Positions 52,875 through 61,821 of a stretch of 64,000 nt of DNA are shown here, in pieces (the stretch's first letter is position 1; every line of letters begins with the position of its first letter). A program made the translations under genes and the position numbers. Under the pieces are notes generated by a model, which saw only the letters and a program-made list of their open reading frames with translations, searched no databases and was not told where the DNA came from. The DNA is from Candidatus Altarchaeales archaeon (GTDB taxonomy: Archaea > Altiarchaeota > Altiarchaeia > IMC4 > SCGC-AAA252-I15), in the NCBI GenBank assembly GCA_014727915.1, contig WJMO01000004.1:1-64000 (forward strand). The letters run 5' to 3'.

Positions 52875-53648
52875 ATGAAGGTCGTGATCCTCTGCGGCGG
52901 ATTCGGGACGAGGCTCCGCGAGCAGACCGAGTTCATGCCCAAGCCCATGGTCAGCGTCGGCGGAAAGCCCATACTTTGGCATATAATGAAGATATACTAT
53001 CATCAGGGCTTCACGGAGTTCATACTGCCCCTGGGATACAAGGGTGAGATAATAAAGGAGTACTTCGTCCACTACAGGTGGATGAGCCAGGACTTCACCC
53101 TCGAGTACACCGAAGAGAACCGTATCGAGTTCCACGACGAGAGGAACCTAGAGAACTGGAAGATACACTTTGTGGACACGGGGGTCAGGACATTGACGGG
53201 TAAGAGGGTGAACCTGATAAAGCATCTACTGGAGGAAGACGACTGCTTCATGCTGACCTACGGTGATGGTGTGGCTGACATAGACCTGAAGGAGCTTCTC
53301 GAATACCACAAGAAGATGGGATGCGCTGCTACTATAACCGGCTTCCGCCCGAAGCAGAGGTTCGGTATAGTCGGGGAGAAGGGAGGAAAGGTCACCAAGT
53401 TCAAGGAGAAGCCCGACATGACTGACTGGATAAACTGCGGATTCATGGTGTTCGAGAACCGGGCGCTCGAATACTTCACGGATGATGATGTCATGCTCGA
53501 AAAGGTCACGCTCCCCGACATAGCAAGTGACGGGGAGCTCGCGATTTACACCCACAGGGGATGCTGGCATTACATGGACACACAACGGGACTACGAGAGG
53601 ATAAACAAAATCTGGGAGGAAGACCCTCAATGGAAGATATGGGACTGA
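52875..53648 (+). CDS. rfbF: Glucose-1-phosphate cytidylyltransferase
   Basis: Makes CDP-glucose from CTP and glucose-1-phosphate. The 257-residue protein has the nucleotidyltransferase start VILCGGFGTRLREQTEFMPKPM and the RfbF-typical FHDERNLENWKIHFVDTG, YGDGVADIDL, and GCWHYMDTQRDYERI at the C-terminus. The next gene is CDP-glucose 4,6-dehydratase, overlapping it by 19 bases, which confirms the pathway. This is the entry to CDP-4-keto-6-deoxyglucose, the branch point to 3,6-dideoxyhexoses and branched deoxysugars. Confidence 0.96.
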   Translation: MKVVILCGGFGTRLREQTEFMPKPMVSVGGKPILWHIMKIYYHQGFTEFILPLGYKGEIIKEYFVHYRWMSQDFTLEYTEENRIEFHDERNLENWKIHFVDTGVRTLTGKRVNLIKHLLEEDDCFMLTYGDGVADIDLKELLEYHKKMGCAATITGFRPKQRFGIVGEKGGKVTKFKEKPDMTDWINCGFMVFENRALEYFTDDDVMLEKVTLPDIASDGELAIYTHRGCWHYMDTQRDYERINKIWEEDPQWKIWD

Positions 53649-54700
53649 AGCGGTTCTTCAAGGGAAAGAAGGTTCTTTTAACAGGCCACACAGGATTCAA
53701 GGGGGCGTGGCTGAGCCTCTGGCTTGACATGATGGGAGCCAAGGTGACCGGTTTCTCGCTGAAAGATTACGTCAATGACGAGTTCTACGAGAGCCTCGGC
53801 CTGTCGGAGAGGATGAATGACCTTAGGGGGGACATACGGGACTATGGTTCGCTGAACGATGCTATCTCATCTGCGGAGCCGGAGTTGGTTTTTCATATGG
53901 CTGCCCAGTCCATCGTGAAGAAATCATATTCCGACCCTCTTTACACCATCGAGTCGAACGTCCTCGGCACGGCGAACGTCCTGGAGTCCATCCGGTCGAA
54001 CGATTGCGTGAAGTCCTCGGTCATAGTCACCTCTGACAAGTGCTACCACAACAATGAATGGGTGTGGGGCTACCGTGAGAACGACCCCATGGGCGGCTTT
54101 GACACGTACAGCGCGAGCAAGGGCTGCAAGGAGCTGCTAGTCGAATCCTACAGGAAGTCCTTCTTTGAGGGCCGAGGGACGCATGTGGCGTCCGCGAGAG
54201 CGGGTAATGTCATAGGCGGCGGGGACTGGGCGCCCGACAGGCTGATACCCGACTGCATGCGAGCCCTCCTGAATAACGAGACGATAAAGGTCAGAAACCC
54301 GCATTCGACAAGACCTTGGCAGCATGTCCTCGAGCCCCTCAGCGGATACCTAATGCTCGCCAAGATGATGTTCGAATCCGGAGAATATGCGGAATCCTGG
54401 AATTTCGGACCTGATCTAGAGTCAATAAAGCCCGTCTGGGAGGTTGTGGATATGGTCTTGGATAGGTGGGGTAGTGGCGAGTGGACTGAGGCCGGCGGGG
54501 GTTCAGGAGAACATGAGGCGAAGTCTCTGAGCCTCGACATAAGCAAGGCTTGGTTCAAGCTGGGTTGGAGGCCCTGCCTTGATATGCCGGCTGCCATGGA
54601 CCTGACAGTGGAATGGTACCGGAGGTATGGGGAAGAAGACGTCTACCAGCTTTCAACAGGCCAGATAAGGGAATATCTCAAGATAAGGGAAAACAGTTGA
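53630..54700 (+). CDS. rfbG: CDP-glucose 4,6-dehydratase
   Basis: Converts CDP-glucose to CDP-4-keto-6-deoxyglucose with bound NAD. From ATG 53630 (MEDMGLKRFF) it is 356 residues, the normal length. The frame upstream to 53561 is a shadow of rfbF. NAD-binding GHTGFKGAWLS lies near residue 18 and the catalytic Tyr-Lys in YSASKGCKEL near 165; NVIGGGDWAPDRLIPD and STRPWQHVLEPLSGYL are RfbG hallmarks. GGGAGGA about 10 bases upstream is a good ribosome site. Confidence 0.95.
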   Translation: MEDMGLKRFFKGKKVLLTGHTGFKGAWLSLWLDMMGAKVTGFSLKDYVNDEFYESLGLSERMNDLRGDIRDYGSLNDAISSAEPELVFHMAAQSIVKKSYSDPLYTIESNVLGTANVLESIRSNDCVKSSVIVTSDKCYHNNEWVWGYRENDPMGGFDTYSASKGCKELLVESYRKSFFEGRGTHVASARAGNVIGGGDWAPDRLIPDCMRALLNNETIKVRNPHSTRPWQHVLEPLSGYLMLAKMMFESGEYAESWNFGPDLESIKPVWEVVDMVLDRWGSGEWTEAGGGSGEHEAKSLSLDISKAWFKLGWRPCLDMPAAMDLTVEWYRRYGEEDVYQLSTGQIREYLKIRENS

Positions 54701-54713
54701 AGGTATCTTACCG

Positions 54714-56234
54714 ATGGAAAATGGGCCTTTGAAAATCGAAAGCATCGTCTGGCAGATAGTTATCCTGTCGCTTTTCACCCGGCTATTGATAGCGCCGTTC
54801 TATGTGGACCCGCCTTCCATACCCCATGACATGTGGGTCTACTTCGGCGGCGGCGAATGCGTGATAGAGCAGCTCACTTCCTCGAGCGACTGCCTGGAGA
54901 CCATACACCTACAGGAGACCTACGGAAACCTGTATGGGATTCTCTTCAACCTGATAGCAGCCGTCCCTGCAGCCCTCTTCCCCAGGAGCTATCTCGCGAT
55001 GAAGATTCCCGGCATATTGTTCGACTGCGCGAGCATACCACTAGTATACCTGATCGCGGAAAGATTATATGGCAAGAGGAGGGCGGTCTATTCCTCCCTC
55101 GTCTACGGCTTCGGCTATATCCCATTCTACAGCTCATCCGTGCTTGGCAACGACGACAACATATTCGTCTTCTTCATACTTGCCTGCACCTACCTGCTGA
55201 TAAGGGAGCGTTTTTTCCTTGCTGGCGTTTCGTTCTCCCTGGCCCTCGCATTGAAGATGATAGCAGGCATATTGCTGGTCCCGGTGGTATATTACATCCT
55301 TCGCAAGGGCGGAGCCAGGAAGCTCGTCGTCTTCGGCGCTTGCTCTTTGATGGTTTTCTCGGCCTTCTTTATACCGCACTATCTCATCGCTGGCGAGGCT
55401 GCCCTAGCCCCCTACATGTCACAGAGCCATCCGAACGTCAGCATATTCGGAGTGGGTTTCCTGAACATAGTGCGGCTCTCTTATGGTCTGCCCTATCACC
55501 TCATGCACCCTGAGATGCCGAGGAGGTATGCCGACTCACAGCCCCTGTCACCGCTAAACTATCATGGAGACAACCAGTTCAGCGCCTTCTTACGGGCTTT
55601 TTCAGGTCCTTTCATGCTATTGGGCGTTCTGGCCACCATCGGTTACATGCTCAAGTATCGCTTGAGCCCGGGTAAGGGCATTGGGCTAGAGATGGTCCGG
55701 AACTCGTTCTTCTTCCTCTTCGTGCCCCTCATGTTCTCCAAGATAGTGGATCCCCTCTACTTCCAGTGGGCGCTCCCATATCTCATCATCCTTTTTGCGG
55801 GAGAGTCAGACTATGCCGGCGACCTGGCGTCTGTCCTGAAGAACAGGACTGCAGTCAACTCATACATCCTGGCCATCCTATCAGCCTTCGTCTTCTCGGC
55901 CATCTACAGGTGGAGCGACCAGCTGGACCCCCTCCAAAAGATTTTTCTCGCGGCAGGTATGCTGGGAGCTGCTTATTCGACATATATGATATCCTACTCG
56001 ATGGGCAGAAGGGAAAGGGTGCTCCTCTCAGCCCTTACTTTCGTCTTTGCCATGGACCGGGTCCTGCACGCCAACATACTGGCCATGGCTTACCCGATGT
56101 TCTCGTTCATCGCGGACAAGGGCACGTTCTTGTTGATGACCCGCTTCGGCTGGAATTACCTTAACGCTGTTCTCCTCCTTACGCTGTCGTTCCCTCTGGT
56201 GCTCGCGGCTCACAGGTCGGTCAAAAGGCGCTAG
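54714..56234 (+). CDS. GT-C membrane mannosyltransferase-like protein
   Basis: A 506-residue polytopic protein with about 11 helices. The first outer loop has an IPHDMWVYFGGG segment with an acidic residue, and RFFLAGVSFSLALALKMIAGILLVPV (residues about 165-190) resembles Dol-P-Man-using PIG-M/ALG-type enzymes. YFQWALPYLIILFAGE near residue 345 is also family-like. It lies just downstream of rfbFG, so a sugar derived from the CDP pathway could be its substrate if loaded on polyprenyl phosphate. It is convergent with the transketolase-like pair, overlapping by 4 bases. Confidence 0.78.
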   Translation: MENGPLKIESIVWQIVILSLFTRLLIAPFYVDPPSIPHDMWVYFGGGECVIEQLTSSSDCLETIHLQETYGNLYGILFNLIAAVPAALFPRSYLAMKIPGILFDCASIPLVYLIAERLYGKRRAVYSSLVYGFGYIPFYSSSVLGNDDNIFVFFILACTYLLIRERFFLAGVSFSLALALKMIAGILLVPVVYYILRKGGARKLVVFGACSLMVFSAFFIPHYLIAGEAALAPYMSQSHPNVSIFGVGFLNIVRLSYGLPYHLMHPEMPRRYADSQPLSPLNYHGDNQFSAFLRAFSGPFMLLGVLATIGYMLKYRLSPGKGIGLEMVRNSFFFLFVPLMFSKIVDPLYFQWALPYLIILFAGESDYAGDLASVLKNRTAVNSYILAILSAFVFSAIYRWSDQLDPLQKIFLAAGMLGAAYSTYMISYSMGRRERVLLSALTFVFAMDRVLHANILAMAYPMFSFIADKGTFLLMTRFGWNYLNAVLLLTLSFPLVLAAHRSVKRR

Positions 56235-57151
56235 CGTCCAAGCGACTCGTTTATTCTCCCAGCTATGTAACCGGCGTCCAAGCCTATACTCCTGCGTATG
56301 TAGTCCTGTTTGCCGAGTGGTGTGACGTATTCGTCCGGGACTCCAAAGCGTGTGAGCGACGCGTTGCAACCTTCCCCGGATATCGCCTCGGCCAACGCGG
56401 ATCCCAGGCCCCCTATGACGTTATGCTCCTCGACCGAGAATATTTGGTCGAACCTCGAACCCGCGTCAAGGACGTTTGCCGTGTCAAAGGGCTTTAGTGT
56501 GTGCATGCTCACGACCCCGCAGGAAAACCCCCTACCTGATAGTATTTCCCTTACCTCCATCGCGGTCTGGAGCATGTCCCCTGTGGAATAGAGTATGGTG
56601 TCATCGCCTTCCGCGACAACATTGGCCTTCCCAACCTTGAAATCGAGGTTCGCAGGGTTGATGGCAGGTTCGCCGCGCCTCGCTATCCTGATGTACACTG
56701 GCTGGTCGCTATCTTTCGTGGCGGTAACGGCCTTCTCGGTCTCTATTGGATCTCCTGGCGAGATTATCACAATGTTCGGGAGCGACCTTAGGATGCCTAT
56801 GTCCTCGATGGCGTGGTGTGTGACCCCCAGCGTCCCATAGCAGTATCCCGACCCGAGGCCTATCATCTTAACGCCAACCCCCTGGTAGCATAGGTCGTTA
56901 CGCACCTGGTCGAGGCAGCGCAGGGTCAGGAACGGTATCTGGGTGTATACGTAAGCGTTCTTGCCCATGAGAGCCAGTCCCGTAGCGAATCCTATCATGT
57001 TCTGCTCTGCTATGCCTACGTTCAGGAACCGTTCCGGGAATTTCTCCTGGAACTTCTCCAGAACGCTGTATCCGAAGTCGGCTGTTATGAGGTGGATTCT
57101 GTCGTCCTCTTCTGCGAGACCGATCAGGCTGTCGATGAACGCGTCTCTCAT
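56231..57151 (-). CDS. Transketolase-like, C-terminal half (subunit B)
   Basis: A 306-residue protein corresponding to the Pyr and C-terminal domains of transketolase. Pyr-domain features: FLNVGIAEQNMIGFATGLAL near residue 40 with the catalytic Glu, and SGYCYGTLGVTHHAIEDIG near 105; the C-terminal domain has YIRIARRGEPAI and GGLGSALAEAI. It needs the N-terminal subunit encoded just upstream (57148-57987, overlap 4 bases). In the glycan island the pair most likely serves a sugar-nucleotide transfer of a two-carbon unit rather than the pentose pathway, but this is inference. Confidence 0.9.
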   Translation of the reverse strand: MRDAFIDSLIGLAEEDDRIHLITADFGYSVLEKFQEKFPERFLNVGIAEQNMIGFATGLALMGKNAYVYTQIPFLTLRCLDQVRNDLCYQGVGVKMIGLGSGYCYGTLGVTHHAIEDIGILRSLPNIVIISPGDPIETEKAVTATKDSDQPVYIRIARRGEPAINPANLDFKVGKANVVAEGDDTILYSTGDMLQTAMEVREILSGRGFSCGVVSMHTLKPFDTANVLDAGSRFDQIFSVEEHNVIGGLGSALAEAISGEGCNASLTRFGVPDEYVTPLGKQDYIRRSIGLDAGYIAGRINESLGR

Positions 57152-57987
57152 CCCAGCTCCTCCAGGGCTTTCTTGAGCTCCTGCTTGTCAGGGCACCTGT
57201 AATGCCAGCATAGCTGGCCTTCCATGTATGATATACCCGAGCCCTTCTCGGTGTTCGCGAATACAAGGGATGGTTTCCCCTTCTCGAATGGCAGGCTGTC
57301 GAACGCTTCGCACAGCTCTCCTATGTCATGTCCGTTCACCTCCCGTGCCGACCAACCAGCAGACCTCCACATCTCAACAAGCCGTTTCTGGGGGAAGACA
57401 GTCTCAGATGACTCGTATGCTTGGAGCTTGTTGCTGTCCACTATTGCGACCAGGTTGTCGAGGCCAAGCCTGGATGATAGCATCGCCGCCTCCCACACCG
57501 ATCCCTCGTTGCATTCTCCGTCGCCGAGTAGCACGTAGACCTGCAGTTCCTCTCCGTCCTTTCTCGCTGCATATGCCATCCCCGACCCGATCGAGAGCCC
57601 ATGGCCAAGGGATCCCGTAGAGACCTCTACACCAGGCACCTTCCGGTTCACATGGCCTTCCAGCATGCTGCCGTTCTGGCAGTAGCTGTCAAGTTCCTTC
57701 TCCGGGAAGAAGCCTGCAAGCGACAGTGTCGCGTAAAGCGCCGAGGCCGCGTGTCCCTTGCTCATGATGAACCGGTCCCGCGACGGCTTAGAATCGTCGT
57801 CGGGGTCGAACTTCATCTTTCTGAAATATAGTGCCGAGAGGATATCCGCTACCGACAGTGCCGACCCTACATGGGAGGAACCTGAGCAGTGCACCATTCT
57901 GAGGACGTGACGGCGTATCTCCCTGGATTTAGCTGCGATACCTTCAAGGTCCGATTTACTGGGGCTTCCGTTCATAGTCCTCGACAT
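57148..57987 (-). CDS. Transketolase-like, N-terminal half (subunit A)
   Basis: A 279-residue thiamine-diphosphate-binding protein. HCSGSSHVGSALSVADIL near residue 34 and RDRFIMSKGHAASALYATL near 68 are typical, and the TPP motif GDGECNEGSVWEAAM lies near 150, followed by NKLQAYESSE. Together with the C-terminal half it would form the full enzyme. Split transketolases are normal in archaea. Its start overlaps the end of the GT2 gene at 57956 by 32 bases, so all belong to one minus-strand operon. Confidence 0.92.
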   Translation of the reverse strand: MSRTMNGSPSKSDLEGIAAKSREIRRHVLRMVHCSGSSHVGSALSVADILSALYFRKMKFDPDDDSKPSRDRFIMSKGHAASALYATLSLAGFFPEKELDSYCQNGSMLEGHVNRKVPGVEVSTGSLGHGLSIGSGMAYAARKDGEELQVYVLLGDGECNEGSVWEAAMLSSRLGLDNLVAIVDSNKLQAYESSETVFPQKRLVEMWRSAGWSAREVNGHDIGELCEAFDSLPFEKGKPSLVFANTEKGSGISYMEGQLCWHYRCPDKQELKKALEELG

Positions 57988-58939
57988 ACCTCTTTATGAA
58001 TTCTCTGTTGCTGCTGTTTATGACCTCGGTCACGATGTAGTTGGGCTTTGACTTGACCTCCTCGAAGATCCTTCCTATGTAACCGCCCAGGAATGACATG
58101 CATAGCAGCTGGATGCTGGATATGAAGAGGATTAGTATGATGATCGTTGTTATCCCATGTGGTATGCCTGGGAACACGAAATAGGATATTATCTGGAGCG
58201 GTATCGCAAGAAGCGTTATGAAGAACATGAGCAGGGATATGTGGGATATGAGCTCCAATGGCGCCTTTGAGAACGAGTAGATGGCCTTGTTCGCCCACTT
58301 GACGTTGTCTATGAAGCTGTTGGTGGTGTCGCCGTGTTTCCTGTCATCGCGGGTGTATGGAATGCCGGTATTCTTGAAACCCACCCATGCGCGGAGTCCC
58401 CTTATGAACCTGTCTCGCTCGGGAAGGGCGTTGATGTGGTTAACCACCCTACGGTCCATGAGCGAGAAGTCTCCGGCGTCTACCGGCACTTCGATGTCCG
58501 CTATCCTGCGGAACACACGATAGAACGCCTTGTAGCAGATGCGCCTGAACAGGCTCCCCCTCCTCTTGGTCCGGACGCCGTATACTATGTCATATCCTTC
58601 CTGCCACGCTCTTATGAACTCGCCTATGACCTCCGGTGGATCCTGCAGGTCGCCGTCAAGGCATACCACCGCATCCCCTGTGGCGCATTGCATGCCTGCC
58701 GTGAATGCGGACTGTGACTGGTAGTTCCTTGAGAACCTGATGACGACCACGTGTCTGTCCTTCTTTGCAAGTCCCTTCAGAATCTCGTATGATCTGTCGA
58801 AGCTCCCGTTCTCCACGAAGATGATCTCATAGTCTTCGGCGTTCCCCTTCAGGGTCTCGGTCAGCCTCCTGTGCATCTCTCCGATGCTGTCCTCCTCGTT
58901 GTAGCAGGCTATCACAGCCGATATCTTCTTGTCCGGCAT
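57956..58939 (-). CDS. GT2 polyprenyl-phosphate glycosyltransferase with membrane helices
   Basis: A 327-residue protein with a GT-A catalytic domain and two C-terminal helices, of the GtrB/ArnC/DPM type that transfers a sugar from a nucleotide to polyprenyl phosphate. CLDGDLQDPPEVIGEF near residue 92, FVENGSFDRSYEIL near 41, and FSLMDRRVVNHI near 158 are diagnostic. The helices are ISLLMFFITLLAIPLQIISYFV and IIILILFISSIQLLCMSFLGGYIGRI. Its product could be the donor for the GT-C enzymes. Confidence 0.93.
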   Translation of the reverse strand: MPDKKISAVIACYNEEDSIGEMHRRLTETLKGNAEDYEIIFVENGSFDRSYEILKGLAKKDRHVVVIRFSRNYQSQSAFTAGMQCATGDAVVCLDGDLQDPPEVIGEFIRAWQEGYDIVYGVRTKRRGSLFRRICYKAFYRVFRRIADIEVPVDAGDFSLMDRRVVNHINALPERDRFIRGLRAWVGFKNTGIPYTRDDRKHGDTTNSFIDNVKWANKAIYSFSKAPLELISHISLLMFFITLLAIPLQIISYFVFPGIPHGITTIIILILFISSIQLLCMSFLGGYIGRIFEEVKSKPNYIVTEVINSSNREFIKRYVEDYERKPQ

Positions 58940-58955
58940 TTTTGGTATAGATAAT

Positions 58956-59870
58956 TTATGGGTGCTGTTTAAAACTTGATTTCTTGGCTATTATCCCAAG
59001 GTTTCCCGCGCAGAGCGAGACATTGGCCTTTCCTATCCCAGACGCTTCCAGGAGCTTCATCACAGGCTCCTTTATCTTCGTTGGGATAGGTGTTAGCCTC
59101 GCCCAATACGACATAGAATAGGTGTTCTTCACAGGGAAGACATCCAATACCTCATACCCGTTCTTTTCGAACAGCCGTCTGATGTTCTCCCTGTCAAACA
59201 GGTAGATGTGTTCTATGTCCACGATCGGGCTCGACCTGCCGAGAAGCCTGGCGGACAGCGCTCTCGTGTCGTGGGTGATGCAGAGCACGATACCTTCCTC
59301 TCTCAGGTATTCCCTGCAAGCCGAGAGGAAATCGTTGGGGTCTAGGACGTGGTCTAGCACCTGGAAGAAGCAGATGATGTCGAAGAACCCCCTTCTGAAC
59401 TGGCCCTCCCGGAGCACGTCAACGGTTATGTTCTCTCTGATGTCGGGCGGGGCTTTGGAGACCGCTTCTCTTGACGGTTCGACCCCATAGGCGTTCTTGA
59501 ATCCAAGGTCAAGGGAGGCCTTCATGAAGAATCCGCTCCCGCACCCGACCTCCAATAGGTTCTCCCTTCTCTCAAGATGGCCAGACGCCCTTTCAAGGTA
59601 TCTGATGTATGTGGAGCTGATGTTTTCGACTAGATCGTCGTAGTTCTGCGCGCTCCCACTGTAGAGCTCCTCGATCCTCTCAGGCTCCAGGATCGGATTC
59701 GAATAGACCAGCCCGCATCCGACGCATTTCACCATCCTGTAATGGACCCTGTCTGGTGCCCTCCTCGCCGAAAACAGCGTCTCATCCACCTCTTCAGGGT
59801 CGAATGTGGACTCCCACAGGACCTCATAGGGTTTCTTCCCGCAGATGCAGCATTCAGTCTCTATCATCAT
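58956..59870 (-). CDS. SAM-dependent methyltransferase with zinc-finger start
   Basis: A 304-residue class I methyltransferase. The N-terminus has a Cys cluster (ECCICG near residue 6; KCVGCGLVYSNP near 52) expected to bind zinc. The SAM-binding motif I is NLLEVGCGSGFFMKA near residue 100, then DIICFFQVLDHVLDPNDF (motif II region). Such combined domains methylate sugars or are found with NDP-hexose C-methyltransferases, though this one is shorter than the usual 400 residues. It is between the GT2 and epimerase genes in the minus-strand operon. Confidence 0.82.
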   Translation of the reverse strand: MMIETECCICGKKPYEVLWESTFDPEEVDETLFSARRAPDRVHYRMVKCVGCGLVYSNPILEPERIEELYSGSAQNYDDLVENISSTYIRYLERASGHLERRENLLEVGCGSGFFMKASLDLGFKNAYGVEPSREAVSKAPPDIRENITVDVLREGQFRRGFFDIICFFQVLDHVLDPNDFLSACREYLREEGIVLCITHDTRALSARLLGRSSPIVDIEHIYLFDRENIRRLFEKNGYEVLDVFPVKNTYSMSYWARLTPIPTKIKEPVMKLLEASGIGKANVSLCAGNLGIIAKKSSFKQHP

Positions 59871-59872
59871 CC

Positions 59873-60814
59873 CTACCTGTAGCGTTCAGGGTGCTTTCCT
59901 ATCCAATCGATCGTCTCAGAAAGCCCGGCTTCGAGGTCATATGCTGTCTTATGGCCCAGGAGCTCCTCTGCCTTGCTCGTGTTCGCAACCCATGAAAGGG
60001 GCTCATTTTCCCTTTTCCCCCGAACTCCGAAGTTAAGCTTTATCCTGGAGTCCATCAACCCATGAATCGTTTCCGCTGTCTCTCTTATACTGTGCTGGAT
60101 GCCACTACCCACGTTTATTATCTCCCCCGCCAAATCCGGCCTCTCCATCGCCTTCATATAGGCGGCTACGACGTCGTCCACGTATATGAAGTCCCTCACC
60201 TGACTGCCCTCCGTGAGGCTCATGTCCTCCCCCCTAAGACAGTGGGATATCACCTGCGGTATCAGCCTTATTGGCTCTTCCCATGGCCCGTAGACCGAGA
60301 ATGGGCGGAGGGTCACGATGGGCTTATCCTCCAGCCTTGAATAGGTCTGGCACATAATCGTGGCTGCCGCCTTGGCCGCGCCATAGTAGTTCACAGGTGA
60401 TGGGATGTCCTCCTCCTCCATGGGCCCTTCCTTCAGACCGTACTCGGACGAGCTCCCAGTGTTTATGAGCATCTTGTATTTTATGCCCGCTGACGCGCGA
60501 ACGAGGTTTACCGTTCCAAGGTAGTTCGTTTCGACGATCCTCTCCATGCTTGTCTGGACGTCAGGGTAGGCTCCGTAAGCCGCCAGATGCAATATGTAGT
60601 CTGGTCTTATCTCAGAAAGGGTTCTCTCGAGATGTTCGTATCTTGTTACATCGCCTTTGCGGACTTTAAGACTTGAAACTATGGGCTGCAACCTCCAGTC
60701 GTCGGATCCTTCCCTCAGGAGGGCGTGGACTTCATAACCTTCCTCGACCAGCGCCGCTGCGAGGTTTGCACCTACAAAACCAGTAGCACCCGTGATAAAG
60801 ACCTTCTCGCCCAT
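59873..60814 (-). CDS. NAD(P)-dependent sugar epimerase/reductase (extended SDR)
   Basis: A 313-residue extended SDR protein. GATGFVGANLAAALVEEGYEV at residue 7 binds the cofactor; the catalytic Tyr-Lys are in YYGAAKAAAT near residue 143, with a SSSEYGLKEGPM before them. QVRDFIYVDDVVAAY and ELLGHKTAYDLEAGL follow. It resembles CDP-abequose/paratose-type reductases and NDP-sugar epimerases that act after RfbG; exact activity unproved. TATA-like TTATTAAAT (minus strand, about 60855-60863) lies 41-49 bases before the ATG, so the operon may begin here. Confidence 0.88.
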   Translation of the reverse strand: MGEKVFITGATGFVGANLAAALVEEGYEVHALLREGSDDWRLQPIVSSLKVRKGDVTRYEHLERTLSEIRPDYILHLAAYGAYPDVQTSMERIVETNYLGTVNLVRASAGIKYKMLINTGSSSEYGLKEGPMEEEDIPSPVNYYGAAKAAATIMCQTYSRLEDKPIVTLRPFSVYGPWEEPIRLIPQVISHCLRGEDMSLTEGSQVRDFIYVDDVVAAYMKAMERPDLAGEIINVGSGIQHSIRETAETIHGLMDSRIKLNFGVRGKRENEPLSWVANTSKAEELLGHKTAYDLEAGLSETIDWIGKHPERYR

Positions 60815-60883
60815 TTTACAAAGCCTTCTGCAGAAACATCAACTATTACTAAAACAGTATTTAATAACGCTGGCTGGGTCTAT

Positions 60884-61816
60884 TCACAGGTTAACGGACC
60901 TGACCCATTCGACAGTCTCGCGCAGCCCCTCTTCAAAATCCTTCACCGGATTCCAACAAAGCTCGCGCCGGGCCTTTTCCGTGTTCGACTCCGTGTGCAT
61001 GACATCACCCATCTGATCCTTGATGTAGCTGATGGTTCCGCCGCCCGCCAGTTCGATTATCTTCTCAGCGAGCTCCTTGACCGTCACCCTGGCTCCGCCG
61101 CCGACGTTGTATACTTCACCGCCTTTCTTCAACGCCTTCAACGTGGCGTCCACCGCATCTGAAACGTATGTGAAGTCCCTGCTCTTGCTGCCGTCCCCGT
61201 AGAGTTCAAGCCGTCCGCCAGTCAACGCCGTCCGCGCGAACTTGTGGATCGCCAGGTCCGGGCGGATCCTCGGCCCATAGACGGTGAAGTACCTGAGGGA
61301 AGTGTGCTTAATCCCATAAAACCTCTCATACAGTCTCAGGTAGTGCTCGCATGCGAGCTTGCTTGCCCCATACTGTGAGATCGGATTCTTAGGATGCTCC
61401 TCGTCGAATGGAAGGTACTCTATCCTCCCATAGACTGAAGACGACGATGCGAACACAAGCTTCCTAACATTAGACTCCTTCACAGCTTCCAAGACGTTTA
61501 TAGTGCCCTGTATGTTCACCTCGCAGGTCTTCAGCGGGTCAGCGACAGAAGCTCTGACACCCGCCTGGGCGGCCTCATGGATGACATACTCCGGGCTCTC
61601 ACCATCAACCAAACCTTTCAAAAAAACACCGTCCCTGATGTCACCTTCTATGAACGTGAAATCCCCATCGAATGATCCAATGTTCCTCCTCTTGACTTCC
61701 GGGCTGTAGTAGCCGTCCAGGTTGTCCACGCAGACAACCTCATGACCTTCATTCACGAGCCTCTCGCATATGTGCGACCCTATGAACCCCGCCCCGCCAC
61801 TCACCAGAACCTTCAT
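60884..61816 (-). CDS. UDP-glucose/GlcNAc 4-epimerase-like SDR
   Basis: A 310-residue extended SDR from ATG 61816 (MKVLVSGGAGFIGSHICERL); a GTG at 61825 overlaps the stop of the upstream GT-C gene. Typical features: DNLDGYYSPEVKRRN near residue 34, ASSSSVYGRIEYLPF near 125, the catalytic YGASKLACEHYLR near 150, and GDGSKSRDFTYVSDAV near 205. This matches UDP-galactose/glucuronate epimerase subfamilies, which interconvert C4 of NDP-hexoses. SD-like GGTG lies about 8 bases before the ATG. Confidence 0.9.
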   Translation of the reverse strand: MKVLVSGGAGFIGSHICERLVNEGHEVVCVDNLDGYYSPEVKRRNIGSFDGDFTFIEGDIRDGVFLKGLVDGESPEYVIHEAAQAGVRASVADPLKTCEVNIQGTINVLEAVKESNVRKLVFASSSSVYGRIEYLPFDEEHPKNPISQYGASKLACEHYLRLYERFYGIKHTSLRYFTVYGPRIRPDLAIHKFARTALTGGRLELYGDGSKSRDFTYVSDAVDATLKALKKGGEVYNVGGGARVTVKELAEKIIELAGGGTISYIKDQMGDVMHTESNTEKARRELCWNPVKDFEEGLRETVEWVRSVNL

Positions 61817-61821
61817 CCCGT

